NCBI RefSeq assembly: GCF_900188025.1
Contig: NZ_FZNO01000012.1
Coordinates: 1-64,000 of the forward strand
DNA from: Blastococcus mobilis
GTDB taxonomy: Bacteria; Actinomycetota; Actinomycetes; Mycobacteriales; Geodermatophilaceae
Direction: 5' to 3'
DNA: 64,000 nt
This document shows positions 1 through 9,420 of this stretch, one piece after another. Positions within the stretch are counted from its first letter, which is position 1; every line of letters begins with the position of its first letter. Position numbers and translations under genes: made by a program. Below the pieces are notes generated by a model, which saw nothing but the letters and a program-made list of their open reading frames with translations, had not been told where the DNA came from and ran no database searches.

Positions 1-812
1 AAGGGCAGCGCGATGATGTAGACCTCGGGGTGGCCGAAGAACCAGAACAGGTGCTGCCACAGCATCGGCCCGCCGTTCTCATCCGAGTAGATGAGTGCAC
101 CGAGGTTGCGGTCGGCCAGCATGCCGAAGATGGCGGCGGTCAGGATGGGGAACGCCGCCAGGATCAGCACGCTGGTGACGAGCGCGTTCCAGGTGAAGAT
201 CGGCATCCGGAACATCGTCAGACCGGGCGCGCGCAGGCAGACGATCGTGGTGATGAAGTTGACCGCACCCAGGATGGTGCCCAGGCCGCTGACGGCCAGG
301 CCGGCGAACCACAGGTTCGCGCCGATACCCGGCGAGTGCACGCCGTTGGAGAGCGGGGCGTAGGCGTACCAGCCGAAGTCCGCGGCGCCGGCCGGGGTGA
401 TGAATCCCGACACGGCGATGGTGCTGCCGAAGAGGAACAGCCAGAAGGAGAACGCGTTCAGCCGCGGAAAGGCGACGTCAGGAGCGCCGATCTGCAGCGG
501 CATGATCAGGTTGCCGAACGCGAAGAACAGCGGCGTCGCGAACATCAGCAGCATGACCGTGCCGTGCATGGTGACCAGCTGGTTGTACTGCTCCGGCGAC
601 AGGAACTGCAGCCCCGGCTGTCCGAGCTCACCGCGCATGAGCAGGGCCATCAGGCCGCCCGCGAAGAAGAACGCGAACGACGCGGTCAGGTACATCAGGC
701 CGATCGTCTTGTGATCGGTCGTCCGCAGCAGGTTCGACAACCGCGAACCCCTGGCCGCGACGTGCGCAGGGCTGGGTCGGCTGACGATCGGCTGCGGCGC
801 GATCGCGGTCAT
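1..812 (-). CDS. ctaD: Cytochrome c oxidase subunit I, N-terminal part (3' end outside window)
   Basis: Catalytic haem-copper subunit of the aa3-type terminal oxidase in the cytoplasmic membrane; it reduces O2 and pumps protons. About 270 residues are visible, reading leftwards off the window. After a short N-terminus the family pattern appears: [10 protein letters not shown], the GQPG segment, the [10 protein letters not shown] helix with the low-spin haem His, the [17 protein letters not shown] loop, and near the window edge [10 protein letters not shown], which carries the copper-B ligand His and the Glu of the proton channel. The ATG at 812 is preceded by GAGGTG about 8 nt upstream. It is co-oriented with the glu transporter genes upstream but separated by about 330 bp, so probably an independent unit. 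Identification is very secure; only the C-terminus is missing. Confidence 0.96.
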   Translation of the reverse strand, partial: MTAIAPQPIVSRPSPAHVAARGSRLSNLLRTTDHKTIGLMYLTASFAFFFAGGLMALLMRGELGQPGLQFLSPEQYNQLVTMHGTVMLLMFATPLFFAFGNLIMPLQIGAPDVAFPRLNAFSFWLFLFGSTIAVSGFITPAGAADFGWYAYAPLSNGVHSPGIGANLWFAGLAVSGLGTILGAVNFITTIVCLRAPGLTMFRMPIFTWNALVTSVLILAAFPILTAAIFGMLADRNLGALIYSDENGGPMLWQHLFWFFGHPEVYIIALP

Positions 813-1144
813 GCCACACACCTCGTCCAGGTCGTGCTGCACCCGACGGGGCCCCGTCGGGGACCCCTCACGCTGCGGGACATGAGCGGCTCCCCGGTCT
901 TCTGCGCTGGGCGCATGCTTGCGGTTCGCACGTCGCTCGCCGTACCGGGAGCGGCATGGTCATCGTGACGCATCCGACGGGGAAGGGAAACCCGAATCGG
1001 AACCGGCCCAGGCGTTGACCGATGTGGTCACGCGAGCGGCGTCAGCAGCGCACCGAGGCCCTGCCCGGCGTGGCCATCAGGCCGCGCGAACGCAGGCGCC
1101 GGCGTCGACGACGGCCGCCCGAGCTCGCCCGCCGAACGCGCGGG
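813..1144. other. Intergenic region upstream of ctaD
   Basis: About 330 bp between the ctaD start and the end of the glutamate-permease gene. I find no convincing coding frame; candidate frames on both strands have composition and codon use of antisense shadows. The only clear structure is the 20-bp palindrome at 842-861. It presumably carries the ctaD promoter and 5' leader, but no clean -35/-10 pair stands out. Confidence 0.5.
842..861. promoter_or_regulatory. Perfect 20-bp palindrome in the ctaD 5' region
   Basis: CCCGACGGGGCCCCGTCGGG is a perfect 10+10 inverted repeat without spacer, lying 30 bp upstream of the ctaD start codon. It could be an operator for a dimeric regulator or a hairpin in the ctaD leader; the lack of a loop argues for protein binding rather than a stable RNA hairpin. 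The role is inferred only. Confidence 0.35.
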
Positions 1145-2047
1145 TCAGCGGACAGGAACCGCCCCGCCACCGCCGCCCATCTGCACGTCGGCCGGGAGTT
1201 CGGCCTCGGTGGTGGCGGCCGCCTTCGTGTCCCGGCGGGTCCGCTTCTCGACGTAGCGTGCGAGCCAGGACAGCAGGACGTTCACGATGATGTACATCAA
1301 CCCGGCCCCGACGTACAGCGGGAAGGTGTAGATCCCGCCGAACTCGAAGTTCAACGTCTCCACGAGGCTGCGGGCGGTCCTCAGCAGCTCCATGTACCCG
1401 ACGATGAATCCGAGGGAACTGTCCTTCAGCAGGACGACGAGCTGAGCGATGAGCACCGGCAGCATGCGCCGGACCGCCTGCGGCACGAGGACGAAGCTCA
1501 TGACCTGCCACTTGCGCATCCCCAGCGCGTAGGCGGCCTCGCTCTGCCCGCGGTCCACCGACAGGATCCCCGCACGGATGATCTCGGCCAGGACGGCCAT
1601 GTTGTACAGCGTCAGGCCCAGTGCGAGCGCCCCGAAGGCGCTGATGGAGATGCCGACCTGGGGGAGGAAGAGGAAGCAGAAGAGGATCAGGACCAGCAGG
1701 GGCACCGCGCGGAAGAACTCGATGGTCGCGGCGACGGGCAGCCGGACCCAGGCGTGGTCGGACAGCCGGCCCACCGCGAGCAGTGCTCCCAGCAGTGTCG
1801 CCGCAACCATCCCGACCGCCGCCACCTGGAGGGTGTCGACCAGGGCCTCGAGCAGTCGTTGCGGGACGTTCACGCGGGTGTCGAACAGGATCGCCCACCG
1901 GGCGGGGTCCAGCTGCCCGTTGACGCCGAGCCGCCAGAGCGCCAGGCCGATGAGGAGCAGCACGAGGAGGGTCCCGAGGACGCTCCCCAGGCGCTGGCGG
2001 CGCCGGGCGGCCGGTCCGGGGACGTCGAAGAGCACCGAGGCGGTCAT
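1145..2047 (-). CDS. gluD: Amino-acid (glutamate-type) ABC transporter permease, GluD-like
   Basis: Second membrane subunit of a polar amino-acid importer of the HAAT/GluABCD class. About 300 residues: a short cytoplasmic N-terminus, a first TM helix near residues 25-45, then the binding-protein-dependent permease core with about five more helices. The EAA loop that contacts the ATPase reads EAAYALGMRKWQ. The C-terminus is charged and has many Arg, Glu and Lys. The ATG at 2047 overlaps the stop of the preceding permease gene (ATGA, 2044-2047), so translation is probably coupled; a longer in-frame start 42 nt upstream is less likely. It is the last gene of gluABCD. Substrate assignment to glutamate is by operon architecture, not by sequence alone. 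Confidence 0.88.
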   Translation of the reverse strand: MTASVLFDVPGPAARRRQRLGSVLGTLLVLLLIGLALWRLGVNGQLDPARWAILFDTRVNVPQRLLEALVDTLQVAAVGMVAATLLGALLAVGRLSDHAWVRLPVAATIEFFRAVPLLVLILFCFLFLPQVGISISAFGALALGLTLYNMAVLAEIIRAGILSVDRGQSEAAYALGMRKWQVMSFVLVPQAVRRMLPVLIAQLVVLLKDSSLGFIVGYMELLRTARSLVETLNFEFGGIYTFPLYVGAGLMYIIVNVLLSWLARYVEKRTRRDTKAAATTEAELPADVQMGGGGGAVPVR

Positions 2048-2694
2048 CGGACGATCGCCAGACGTCGCTCGAGCACGCGGATGCCCCACGCGGAGGGCAG
2101 GGTGATCATCAGATAGCCCACGACCACGGCCACGAACACCAGCGCCAGCTGGTCGGCCGAGGCGTTCGCCAGCCGCTGCAGCACGGCCGTCAGGTCGGTC
2201 ACGGCGAAGCCGGCGGCGATGGAGGTGTTCTTCGCCAGGGCGATCCAGACGTTGCCCAGCGGTGGGACGACGGTGCGGAAGGCCTGGGGGAGGACGACCG
2301 TCGTCAGCGTCTGGCGGAAGTCCAGCCCCAGCGCCCGCGCCGCCTCCGCCTGACCCGGCGGGACGGAGTTGATCCCCGAACGGACCGCCTCGCAGACGAA
2401 GGCCGCGGTGTAGAGGGCGAGCGCCGTCACGGCGGTGATGAACCGGCTCGGGAACTGCAGGTCGACGTAGACCAAGCCGAAGGCCAGGAAGAAGAAGACC
2501 ACCGTCAGCGGAGTGTTGCGGAACACCTCGACGTAGAAGGTGGCCAGAGCCCGGAGGGCCGGGATAGGACTGACCCGCATGGCGGCCAGGATCGTGCCCA
2601 GCAGCAGGGCGAGCACACCGCTGACCACGGCCAGGCTCAGCGTGGTGAGGAACGCGTCGCGCAGCAGGGTGAAGTTGTCGGCCAGGAAGGACAT
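2044..2694 (-). CDS. gluC: Amino-acid (glutamate-type) ABC transporter permease, GluC-like
   Basis: First membrane permease of the polar amino-acid importer, 216 residues, the usual length of this family. It begins with a TM helix at about 12-36, continues with the conserved VEVFRNTPL segment typical of HisMQ/GlnP permeases, and has the EAA loop (GQAEAARALG) at about residues 128-138 where the ATPase docks. A strong GGAGGTGAC ribosome-binding site precedes the ATG at 2694. It lies 81 bp after the binding-protein gene, with a stable hairpin between them, and overlaps the next permease by 4 bp. It forms a heterodimeric channel with GluD. Confidence 0.9.
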   Translation of the reverse strand: MSFLADNFTLLRDAFLTTLSLAVVSGVLALLLGTILAAMRVSPIPALRALATFYVEVFRNTPLTVVFFFLAFGLVYVDLQFPSRFITAVTALALYTAAFVCEAVRSGINSVPPGQAEAARALGLDFRQTLTTVVLPQAFRTVVPPLGNVWIALAKNTSIAAGFAVTDLTAVLQRLANASADQLALVFVAVVVGYLMITLPSAWGIRVLERRLAIVR

Positions 2695-2729
2695 GTCACC
2701 TCCCTCTCGGTCGGCGGGGAAGGGTGGTG

Positions 2730-2766
2730 CCTGCCGGGGGCCGACGAGCGGCCGGCCCCCGGCAGG
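2730..2766 (-). terminator. Intra-operon hairpin between gluB and gluC (attenuating terminator or mRNA stabiliser)
   Basis: The arms 2730-2743 and 2753-2766 form a perfect 14-bp GC-rich stem with a 9-nt loop. It lies 9 bp after the gluB stop and 36 bp before the gluC start. There is no clear U-tract, as is common in actinobacteria. Such elements let the substrate-binding protein be made in excess over the membrane subunits, by partial termination or by protecting the 3' end of the upstream message. Confidence 0.7.
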
Positions 2767-2775
2767 CCGGGACGG

Positions 2776-3666
2776 TCAGTACCGGTCGACCTTCGGCGGC
2801 TCGGGAGCCTCGGTGTTGGTGATCGCACCTGCGGTCTTGTCCCAGGCCTCGGCCCAGGTGCCGTCCTCGAAGGACTCCTCGAGGACGTCGTTGATGAAGT
2901 CGCGGAAGTCGTCCTGACCCTTGGGCAGGCCGATGCCGTACGGCTCCTTGGTGAACGGGTTGCCGACCAGCTCGAAGGCCTCCGGGTCGCCGGCGACGAA
3001 GCCGGTGAGGATGACGTTGTCGGTCGTCACCGCGTCGACGTTGCCATTGCGCAGGTCATCGGCGCACTTGGAGTAGGCGTCGTAGAGGACCAGCTCGGCC
3101 TCGGGGTAGTTGGTCCGGATGTTCTCCGCCGGGGTCGACCCCTCGACCGAGCAGACCGACTTGCCCGCGAGGTCCTCGGGGCCCTCGATCTTCTCGGGGT
3201 TTCCGGCGGCGACCATGATGTCCTGCCCGGCCTCGTAGTACGGCCCGGCGAAGTCGACGACCTGCTTGCGCGTGTCGTTGATCGTGTAGGTGGCCACCAC
3301 CATGTCGACCTGCCCGTTCTGGAGGAACGGCTCGCGGTTGGCGGACACGGTCTCGGTGAAGGTGATCTGGTCCTCTGTCAGCCCCATCTTGGCGGCGATG
3401 AACTTGGCCATCTCCACGTCGAAACCCTCGGGGTCGCCGGCCGTGTTCGCCAGGCCGAACCCGGGCTGGTCGATCTTCGTGCCGACCCGGAGTTCGCCGG
3501 CCTCGACGATCTCGGCCATGGTGCTGCCCGGCTCGAACTCGACCTCCTCCACCTCGGCGGTGGTCTCCTCGGCCTCTTGCTGGGCCTGGTTGCCGGCCTC
3601 ACTGGCACAGCCGGTGAGGACGACACCGAATGCCGCCAGGGTGGCGGCATAGCGGGTGATGCGCAT
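2776..3666 (-). CDS. gluB: Amino-acid ABC transporter substrate-binding lipoprotein, GluB-like
   Basis: Extracytoplasmic receptor of the importer, 296 residues. A lipoprotein signal peptide ends in the lipobox LTGC, with the lipidated Cys at about residue 21, followed by an acidic linker rich in Glu, Thr and Val to about residue 50. The SBP family 3 domain then starts (AGELRVGTKIDQPG), with the typical FDVEMAKFIAAKMG and DMVVATYTIND motifs. The start at 3666 is chosen because it places the signal peptide at the N-terminus; a longer frame upstream runs antisense-like through gluA. It sits 17 bp downstream of the ATPase gene and is followed by a hairpin that separates it from the permeases. Confidence 0.92.
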   Translation of the reverse strand: MRITRYAATLAAFGVVLTGCASEAGNQAQQEAEETTAEVEEVEFEPGSTMAEIVEAGELRVGTKIDQPGFGLANTAGDPEGFDVEMAKFIAAKMGLTEDQITFTETVSANREPFLQNGQVDMVVATYTINDTRKQVVDFAGPYYEAGQDIMVAAGNPEKIEGPEDLAGKSVCSVEGSTPAENIRTNYPEAELVLYDAYSKCADDLRNGNVDAVTTDNVILTGFVAGDPEAFELVGNPFTKEPYGIGLPKGQDDFRDFINDVLEESFEDGTWAEAWDKTAGAITNTEAPEPPKVDRY

Positions 3667-3683
3667 GGATGATCCCTTCGGGG

Positions 3684-4439
<756 letters not shown>

Positions 4440-4557
4440 GTGAGGACCCTAAGGGGGGCGGAGAGAAGTTCCTCATCGAGGCGATCACGAAGGGGTAACG
4501 AAGCGGGCCGCCACGGCCGGGGACTCCTGGTCCGCGGGCCCCTGCACCGCCGCGCCG

Positions 4558-4563
4558 TACCCT
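4558..4563 (+). promoter_or_regulatory. -10 element (TACCCT) of a probable leaderless miaB promoter
   Basis: TACCCT fits the actinobacterial -10 consensus TANNNT and ends 9 nt before the miaB ATG. There is no Shine-Dalgarno sequence in between, so transcription probably starts at or next to the start codon. Confidence 0.5.
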
Positions 4564-4572
4564 CGCACTGTC

Positions 4573-6051
4573 ATGAGCAGCCCAGCCGAGATCCCCGTTC
4601 CGCGCACCTACCGCGTGCGTACCTACGGGTGCCAGATGAACGTCCACGACTCCGAGCGACTGTCCGGACTGCTCGAAGCCGCCGGGTACACCGCCGCGCC
4701 GGAGGACGGTGACGCCGACGTCGTCGTGCTCAACACCTGCGCGGTGCGGGAGAACGCCGACAACCGGCTGTACGGCAACCTCGGGCATCTGCGGCCGGTC
4801 AAGGACGCCCATCCCGGCATGCAGATCGCCGTCGGCGGGTGCCTCGCGCAGAAGGACCGCGGCGACATCGTGCGCCGCGCCCCGTGGGTCGACGTCGTCT
4901 TCGGCACGCACAACGTCGGTTCGCTGCCGGCGCTGCTGGAGCGCGCCCGGCACAACGCCGAGGCCCAGGTCGAGATCGCCGAGTCCCTCGAGGTCTTCCC
5001 GTCGACCCTGCCGGCCAAGCGGGACTCCGCCTACTCCGGCTGGGTGTCGATCAGCGTGGGCTGCAACAACACCTGCACGTTCTGCATCGTCCCGTCGCTG
5101 CGCGGCACCGAGAAGGACCGCCGTCCGGGCGAGATCCTGGCCGAGGTTCAGGCGCTCGTCGACCAGGGCGTGCTCGAGGTGACCCTGCTCGGGCAGAACG
5201 TGAACGCCTACGGCGTCGAGTTCCGCGACCGCGGCGCCTTCGCCGACCTGCTGCGGGCCACCGGGCGGATCGAGGGCCTGGAGCGGGTGCGGTTCACCAG
5301 CCCGCATCCCCGGGAGTTCACCGACGACGTCATCGCCGCGATGGCCGAGACGCCGGTGGTCTGCCACCAGCTGCACATGCCGCTGCAGTCCGGGTCCGAC
5401 GACGTGCTGCGCCGCATGCGCCGCGGCTACCGGCAGGAGCGCTACCTCGGGATCATCGAGCGCGTGCGGGCGGCGATGCCCGACGCGGCGATCACCACCG
5501 ACATCATCGTGGGCTTCCCCGGCGAGACCGAGGAGGACTTCCAGCAGACCCTCGACGTCGTCCGGCAGGCGCGGTTCTCCAGCGCCTTCACGTTCCAGTA
5601 CTCCAAGCGGCCGGGCACGCCGGCGGCGGAGATGGACGGGCAGGTGCCCAAGGACGTCGTCCAGGAGCGGTACCTGCGGCTGACCGCGCTGCAGGACGAG
5701 ATCAGCTGGGCGGAGAACCGGGGGCAGATCGGCCGCCGGGTCGAGCTGCTGGTCGCCGCGGGGGAGGGCAGCAAGGACGCCGCCACCGGCCGGCTCTCGG
5801 GGCGCGCGCGTGACGGCCGGCTCGTGCACTTCCGTGCGGCCGACGGCGTCCGTCCCGGTGACGTGGTGGAGACCGTCGTGACCGACGCCAAGCCGCACTT
5901 CCTCGTCGCCGACGGCGCGCTGCTCGCCCACCGTCGCACCCGCGCCGGGGACGCCGCCGAGGCGGGGACGCGGCCCACGACCCCCGGTGTCCTGCTGGGC
6001 ATGCCGCGGATCGGCGTCCCGGCGCAGCTGGCGCCGGCCGGCGGCTGCTGA
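4573..6051 (+). CDS. miaB: tRNA-2-methylthio-N6-dimethylallyladenosine synthase MiaB
   Basis: Radical-SAM methylthiotransferase that converts i6A37 to ms2i6A37 in tRNAs reading UNN codons. 492 residues. The N-terminal UPF0004 domain carries the three auxiliary-cluster cysteines ([19 protein letters not shown]). The radical-SAM motif CNNTCTFC is near residue 164, and the TRAM RNA-binding domain lies at about residues 380-445. A Pro/Ala/Gly-rich tail follows. It acts after MiaA, which is encoded 2.4 kb downstream in the same orientation. A TACCCT -10 box just upstream and the absence of a ribosome-binding site point to a leaderless message. It is convergent with the DUF349 gene across a shared terminator. 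Confidence 0.96.
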   Translation: MSSPAEIPVPRTYRVRTYGCQMNVHDSERLSGLLEAAGYTAAPEDGDADVVVLNTCAVRENADNRLYGNLGHLRPVKDAHPGMQIAVGGCLAQKDRGDIVRRAPWVDVVFGTHNVGSLPALLERARHNAEAQVEIAESLEVFPSTLPAKRDSAYSGWVSISVGCNNTCTFCIVPSLRGTEKDRRPGEILAEVQALVDQGVLEVTLLGQNVNAYGVEFRDRGAFADLLRATGRIEGLERVRFTSPHPREFTDDVIAAMAETPVVCHQLHMPLQSGSDDVLRRMRRGYRQERYLGIIERVRAAMPDAAITTDIIVGFPGETEEDFQQTLDVVRQARFSSAFTFQYSKRPGTPAAEMDGQVPKDVVQERYLRLTALQDEISWAENRGQIGRRVELLVAAGEGSKDAATGRLSGRARDGRLVHFRAADGVRPGDVVETVVTDAKPHFLVADGALLAHRRTRAGDAAEAGTRPTTPGVLLGMPRIGVPAQLAPAGGC

Positions 6052-6057
6052 CGGAGA

Positions 6058-6106
6058 CCCCCTTCTCTCCACCCCTCGCGAGCTCGGGGCGGTGCCCTGA
6101 AGGGGG
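6058..6106. terminator. Bidirectional terminator between miaB and the DUF349 gene
   Basis: Outer stem CCCCCTTC (6058-6065) pairs with GAAGGGGG (6099-6106); an inner CCCC/GGGG pair (6072-6075 with 6085-6088) can form within it. It lies between two convergent stop codons (6051 and 6115), so it can serve both strands. Confidence 0.55.
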
Positions 6107-6114
6107 CCGAGCCG

Positions 6115-7665
6115 CTAGCGGCGGCCGGCGGACTTCTCCGCCTCGGCCAGCCACTCGCGACGGGTGGCGAGGTTGGCCTGCGCCTCCTCGATCCGACGGC
6201 TGTCGCCGGCCGCCTCGGCCTTGGCCAGCTGCTCCTCGGCCTTGGTGACGGCGGCCCGCATCGAGGTCACCATCGGGTTCTCCGGAGCGGTCCGGGCACG
6301 GGTGCTGTCCGCGGCCCCGCGGACCTTCTGCTCCACCGCCTGCATGCGGTCCTCCAGCGCCCGCATCACCGCGCGGGGCACGTGCCCGATGGAGTCGTAC
6401 CGCTCCTGGATCTTGCGGAGCGCGTTCTGTGCGCCCCGCAGATCGGTGGAGGGGTCGAGCCTCTCGGCCTCGGCGAGCAGCTCCTCCTTCTGCTGCTGGT
6501 TGGCCAGTTCCTCGCTGCTGCGCTTCTTGTCCGATTCGGACCGGGCGGCGAAGAAGACGTCCTGGGCGGCGCGGAACTCCTTCCAGAGGTCGTCGTCGCC
6601 CTCCCGTCCGGTGCGCGGGACGGCCTTCCAGCGGTCCATCAGCCACCGCATGGCGGCGCTCGTCGGGCCCCACTCGGTGGAGGTCGCCAGCTTCTGCGCC
6701 TCCTTGATGAGCTCCTGCTTGGCGGCGCGGGTCTCGCTGCGTTGCGCGTCCAGGGAGGCGAAGTGGGCGCCCCGGCGCCGGCCGAAGGCGTCACGGGCCG
6801 CGGCGAACCGGCTCCACAGCGCCTCGTCGGTCTTCCGGTCGATCCCGCGGATGGTCTTCCACTCCTCGACGATGGCCTTCAGCCGATCGCCGGCCGCCTT
6901 CCACGACGTCGACTCGGCGGCGATCTGCTCGGCCTCGGCGGCCAGCGCCTCCTTGCGGGCGACCTGCGCGGCGCGGGCGGCGGCCTTCTCCGCGCGGTAC
7001 TCCGCGGTGGCGGAGTCGGCGGCCCCGACCATCGCCCGGGCCCGAGCGGCGAGCCCGTCCAGGTCCCCGACGGCCGCGGCCGAGGGGATCGTCTGGGCCA
7101 ACCCCTGCGCCTTGGCGCGGATCTCCGACGGGTTGCCCGTGTGCGCCTTCAGTCGCGCCTCGAGCAGCGCCACCTCGGTGGCGAGGTCGTCGTAGCGGCG
7201 TCCGTAGTGGGCGAGCCCCGCTGCCGGCTCGCCCGCCTGCCAGGAGCCGACGGCACGCTCTCCCTCGGCCGTGCGCACGTACACCGTGCCGTCCTCGTCG
7301 ACCCGGCCCCACTGGCCGGGGTCGCTGGCCGGCGCGGCCGGGGCCTCGGCGGCGGGCTCGGCGGCAGCAGGCGCCGCGGGCGCGGCGGAGGGGTGTGGAA
7401 GGGGCCGGGGCGCCATCGGCCGCGGCTTCGGCAGGGGCGCGTCCGTGGTCGGGTCGGCGACGGCGGCGTCGCTCGGTGAGGGCGCCTCCGGGGTACCGGC
7501 CTCCGAGGTGACCGCCGCCGACGCGCCCGTCCCGGCGGTCGTCTCCGTGGACGGGGCCCCGGAAGACTGCTCGCTCACCGCCTCGGGGGTGACCGTCTCC
7601 GTGTTCTCCGCAATCGGCGAAGAGTCCTGCTGCGCCCCGTCGCCGGGGTTGACCGTGCTCGACAC
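6115..7665 (-). CDS. DUF349 repeat coiled-coil protein
   Basis: 516 residues. The first 130 are low complexity (Ser, Thr, Ala, Pro, Glu). Then come tandem DUF349 repeats of about 70-75 residues, recognisable by recurring W..A..RLK.I..EWK and LW..F..ARD.F motifs, extensive helical coiled coil, and a C-terminal helix rich in Ala, Glu and Arg. No signal peptide or membrane segment. The same gene stands beside miaB and miaA in mycobacteria; its molecular function is not established. GTG at 7665 is chosen because the frame upstream becomes antisense of the divergent gene at 7705; only 39 bp separate the two starts, so their promoters must overlap or the messages be leaderless. DUF349 assignment is firm, function unknown. 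Confidence 0.85.
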   Translation of the reverse strand: MSSTVNPGDGAQQDSSPIAENTETVTPEAVSEQSSGAPSTETTAGTGASAAVTSEAGTPEAPSPSDAAVADPTTDAPLPKPRPMAPRPLPHPSAAPAAPAAAEPAAEAPAAPASDPGQWGRVDEDGTVYVRTAEGERAVGSWQAGEPAAGLAHYGRRYDDLATEVALLEARLKAHTGNPSEIRAKAQGLAQTIPSAAAVGDLDGLAARARAMVGAADSATAEYRAEKAAARAAQVARKEALAAEAEQIAAESTSWKAAGDRLKAIVEEWKTIRGIDRKTDEALWSRFAAARDAFGRRRGAHFASLDAQRSETRAAKQELIKEAQKLATSTEWGPTSAAMRWLMDRWKAVPRTGREGDDDLWKEFRAAQDVFFAARSESDKKRSSEELANQQQKEELLAEAERLDPSTDLRGAQNALRKIQERYDSIGHVPRAVMRALEDRMQAVEQKVRGAADSTRARTAPENPMVTSMRAAVTKAEEQLAKAEAAGDSRRIEEAQANLATRREWLAEAEKSAGRR

Positions 7666-7704
7666 GTCGGCAGTGTCCCACGTCGCATCCGGGAGACTGA
7701 TCCC

Positions 7705-8430
7705 GTGAGTGCCATACCCGCAGGGCCACCGACGCCGGGCGCCCGCGCCTCGGCCGCCGTGGCCTTCTGCCCCGCGCCGCCGCTCCTGCTCCCGGCCGTC
7801 GAGGTCCGGGCGGACGACGCGACGACGGAGCTGCGCGCGGCCTGCGCCGCCGCGGTCGCGGACATGCTCCAGGTCCTCCCCGAGGTGGTGGTCGTGGTGG
7901 CCGACGGAGTTCCTCCCGGCGAGCGCTTCGGTGCGGGTGACGCCGGCGACCTGCGCGGCTTCGGCGTCGACGTCGCCGTCCCCTTCGACGGGCAGGTGCG
8001 CCCGGGCGGCCGGTGGGTGCCGCCGGCGCACGCCCTCGGCGCCTGGCTGCTCGACCAGGCGCGGTTCGCGGGCACGCGGATCGGCGTCGGACCCTGCGAC
8101 CTGGGCCGGTTGATCCCCGAGCTCCCGGTTCCCGTCGGCATTCTCGCGATGGGTGACGGCTCGGCCCGGCGCAGCCTCAAGGCCCCGGGATACCTCGACG
8201 ACGGCGCCGGACCGTTCGACGCCGGCGTCGCCCGGGCACTGGACGCCGGGGACGTCGCGGCTCTCGCCCGGCTCGATCCGGACGAGGGCAGGCGTCTCCT
8301 GGCTGCCGGTGTGCCCGTCTGGCGAGCGGTCGGCGGCGCGCTCGCCGGCCGGACGGTGACCGCCCGGTTGCACCACGACGCGGCGCCGTTCGGCGTCGGG
8401 TACCTCGCGGCGTCGTGGGTCGCTGCGTGA
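7705..8430 (+). CDS. Class III extradiol-dioxygenase-fold protein, function unknown
   Basis: 241 residues. Resembles the actinobacterial family annotated as class III extradiol ring-cleavage dioxygenase-like and found immediately upstream of miaA in mycobacteria and relatives. Visible features are a hydrophobic N-terminal strand with CPAPPLLLP, the segment VPVGILAMGDGSARRS in the middle, and a conserved end (ARLHHDAAPFGVGYLAASW). I cannot identify a complete His/Glu metal-binding set, so catalysis is doubtful. GTG start at 7705. The stop overlaps the miaA start (GTGA, 8427-8430), indicating an operon with miaA. Family identification comes from synteny plus general similarity. Confidence 0.7.
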   Translation: MSAIPAGPPTPGARASAAVAFCPAPPLLLPAVEVRADDATTELRAACAAAVADMLQVLPEVVVVVADGVPPGERFGAGDAGDLRGFGVDVAVPFDGQVRPGGRWVPPAHALGAWLLDQARFAGTRIGVGPCDLGRLIPELPVPVGILAMGDGSARRSLKAPGYLDDGAGPFDAGVARALDAGDVAALARLDPDEGRRLLAAGVPVWRAVGGALAGRTVTARLHHDAAPFGVGYLAASWVAA

Positions 8431-9347
8431 TCGCGCCGCCGGTCGTCGCGGTGGTGGGACCCACCGCGACCGGCAAGACGGCGCTGGCCGTCGCCCTGGC
8501 GCACCGCCTGGGCGGCGAGGTGGTCAACGCCGACTCGATGCAGCTCTACCGCGGCATGGACATCGGCACCGCCAAGCCCGACCTCGCCGAGCGTGACGGC
8601 GTACCGCACCACCTGCTCGACATCTGGCACGTCCGTGAGGCCGCGTCGGTCGCGGAGTACCGGCGGCTGGCTCGCGCGGAGATCGACCGGCTCCGCGGCG
8701 CCGGCACCGTTCCGCTCCTCGTCGGTGGGTCCGGCCTCTACCTGCGCGCCGTCCTCGACGAGCTGGAGTTCCCGGGGACCGACGCGGCGCTGCGCGCCCG
8801 GCTGGAGGAGGAGCTCGCCGCGGTCGGACCGGCGGTGCTGCACGGGCGCCTGGCAGCCCTCGACCCGGCGGCCGCCGCCGCGGTCCTGCCCAGCAACGGA
8901 CGCCGCATCGTCCGCGCGCTGGAGGTGATCGAGCTGACCGGCGGCCCGTTCCGCGCGCAGCTGCCCGAGCCCCGGCCGCACTATCCGGCCGTCGTCGTCG
9001 GCCTGGACCGAGACCCGGCGGAGCTCGACGCGCGGGTTGCCACGCGCGTCGACCGGATGTGGGCCGCCGGTTTCGTCGAGGAGGTGGCGGCGCTGGCCGC
9101 CGACGGCCTGCGCGAGGGGCCGACGGCGTCGCGCGCGCTGGGCTACGCGCAGGTGCTGGCACAGTTCGACGGCGAGCTGACCCCTGACGAGGCGCGGGAG
9201 CGGACCGCCGGCACGACACGGCGGTTCGTGCGCCGGCAGCGGTCGTGGTTCCGTCGTGACGCATCGATCAGCTGGTTCGACGCGGGGCGCCCCGACCTGG
9301 TCGACGCCGTCGCCGCAGTGATCACCGCCCGTACGATCGAGACGTGA
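8427..9347 (+). CDS. miaA: tRNA dimethylallyltransferase MiaA
   Basis: Transfers the dimethylallyl group from DMAPP to N6 of A37 in UNN-reading tRNAs, giving the substrate of MiaB. 306 residues. P-loop GPTATGKTAL near residue 9, the DSMQLYRGMDIGTAKP motif, VGGSGLYLRA, and the C-terminal RRFVRRQRSWFRRD motif are all present. Start chosen at GTG 8427, which overlaps the upstream stop (GTGA); an in-frame GTG 12 nt upstream is an alternative. It lies between the dioxygenase-fold gene and dapF, as in Mycobacterium. The 73-bp gap to dapF has a good ribosome-binding site for dapF and no terminator that I can see. Confidence 0.95.
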   Translation: MIAPPVVAVVGPTATGKTALAVALAHRLGGEVVNADSMQLYRGMDIGTAKPDLAERDGVPHHLLDIWHVREAASVAEYRRLARAEIDRLRGAGTVPLLVGGSGLYLRAVLDELEFPGTDAALRARLEEELAAVGPAVLHGRLAALDPAAAAAVLPSNGRRIVRALEVIELTGGPFRAQLPEPRPHYPAVVVGLDRDPAELDARVATRVDRMWAAGFVEEVAALAADGLREGPTASRALGYAQVLAQFDGELTPDEARERTAGTTRRFVRRQRSWFRRDASISWFDAGRPDLVDAVAAVITARTIET

Positions 9348-9420
9348 GCGAGCTCGCGGGCGCACGAAGAGACACAGCACCGCGGGGCGCGGGTTCGGCG
9401 AGCGTCAGCGAGGAGGACAC

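Noticed and set aside
30-968. Long plus-strand frame opposite ctaD
   Set aside because: It is antisense to an unmistakable cytochrome oxidase gene, and its Gln/Arg/His-rich composition is typical of GC-rich shadow frames.
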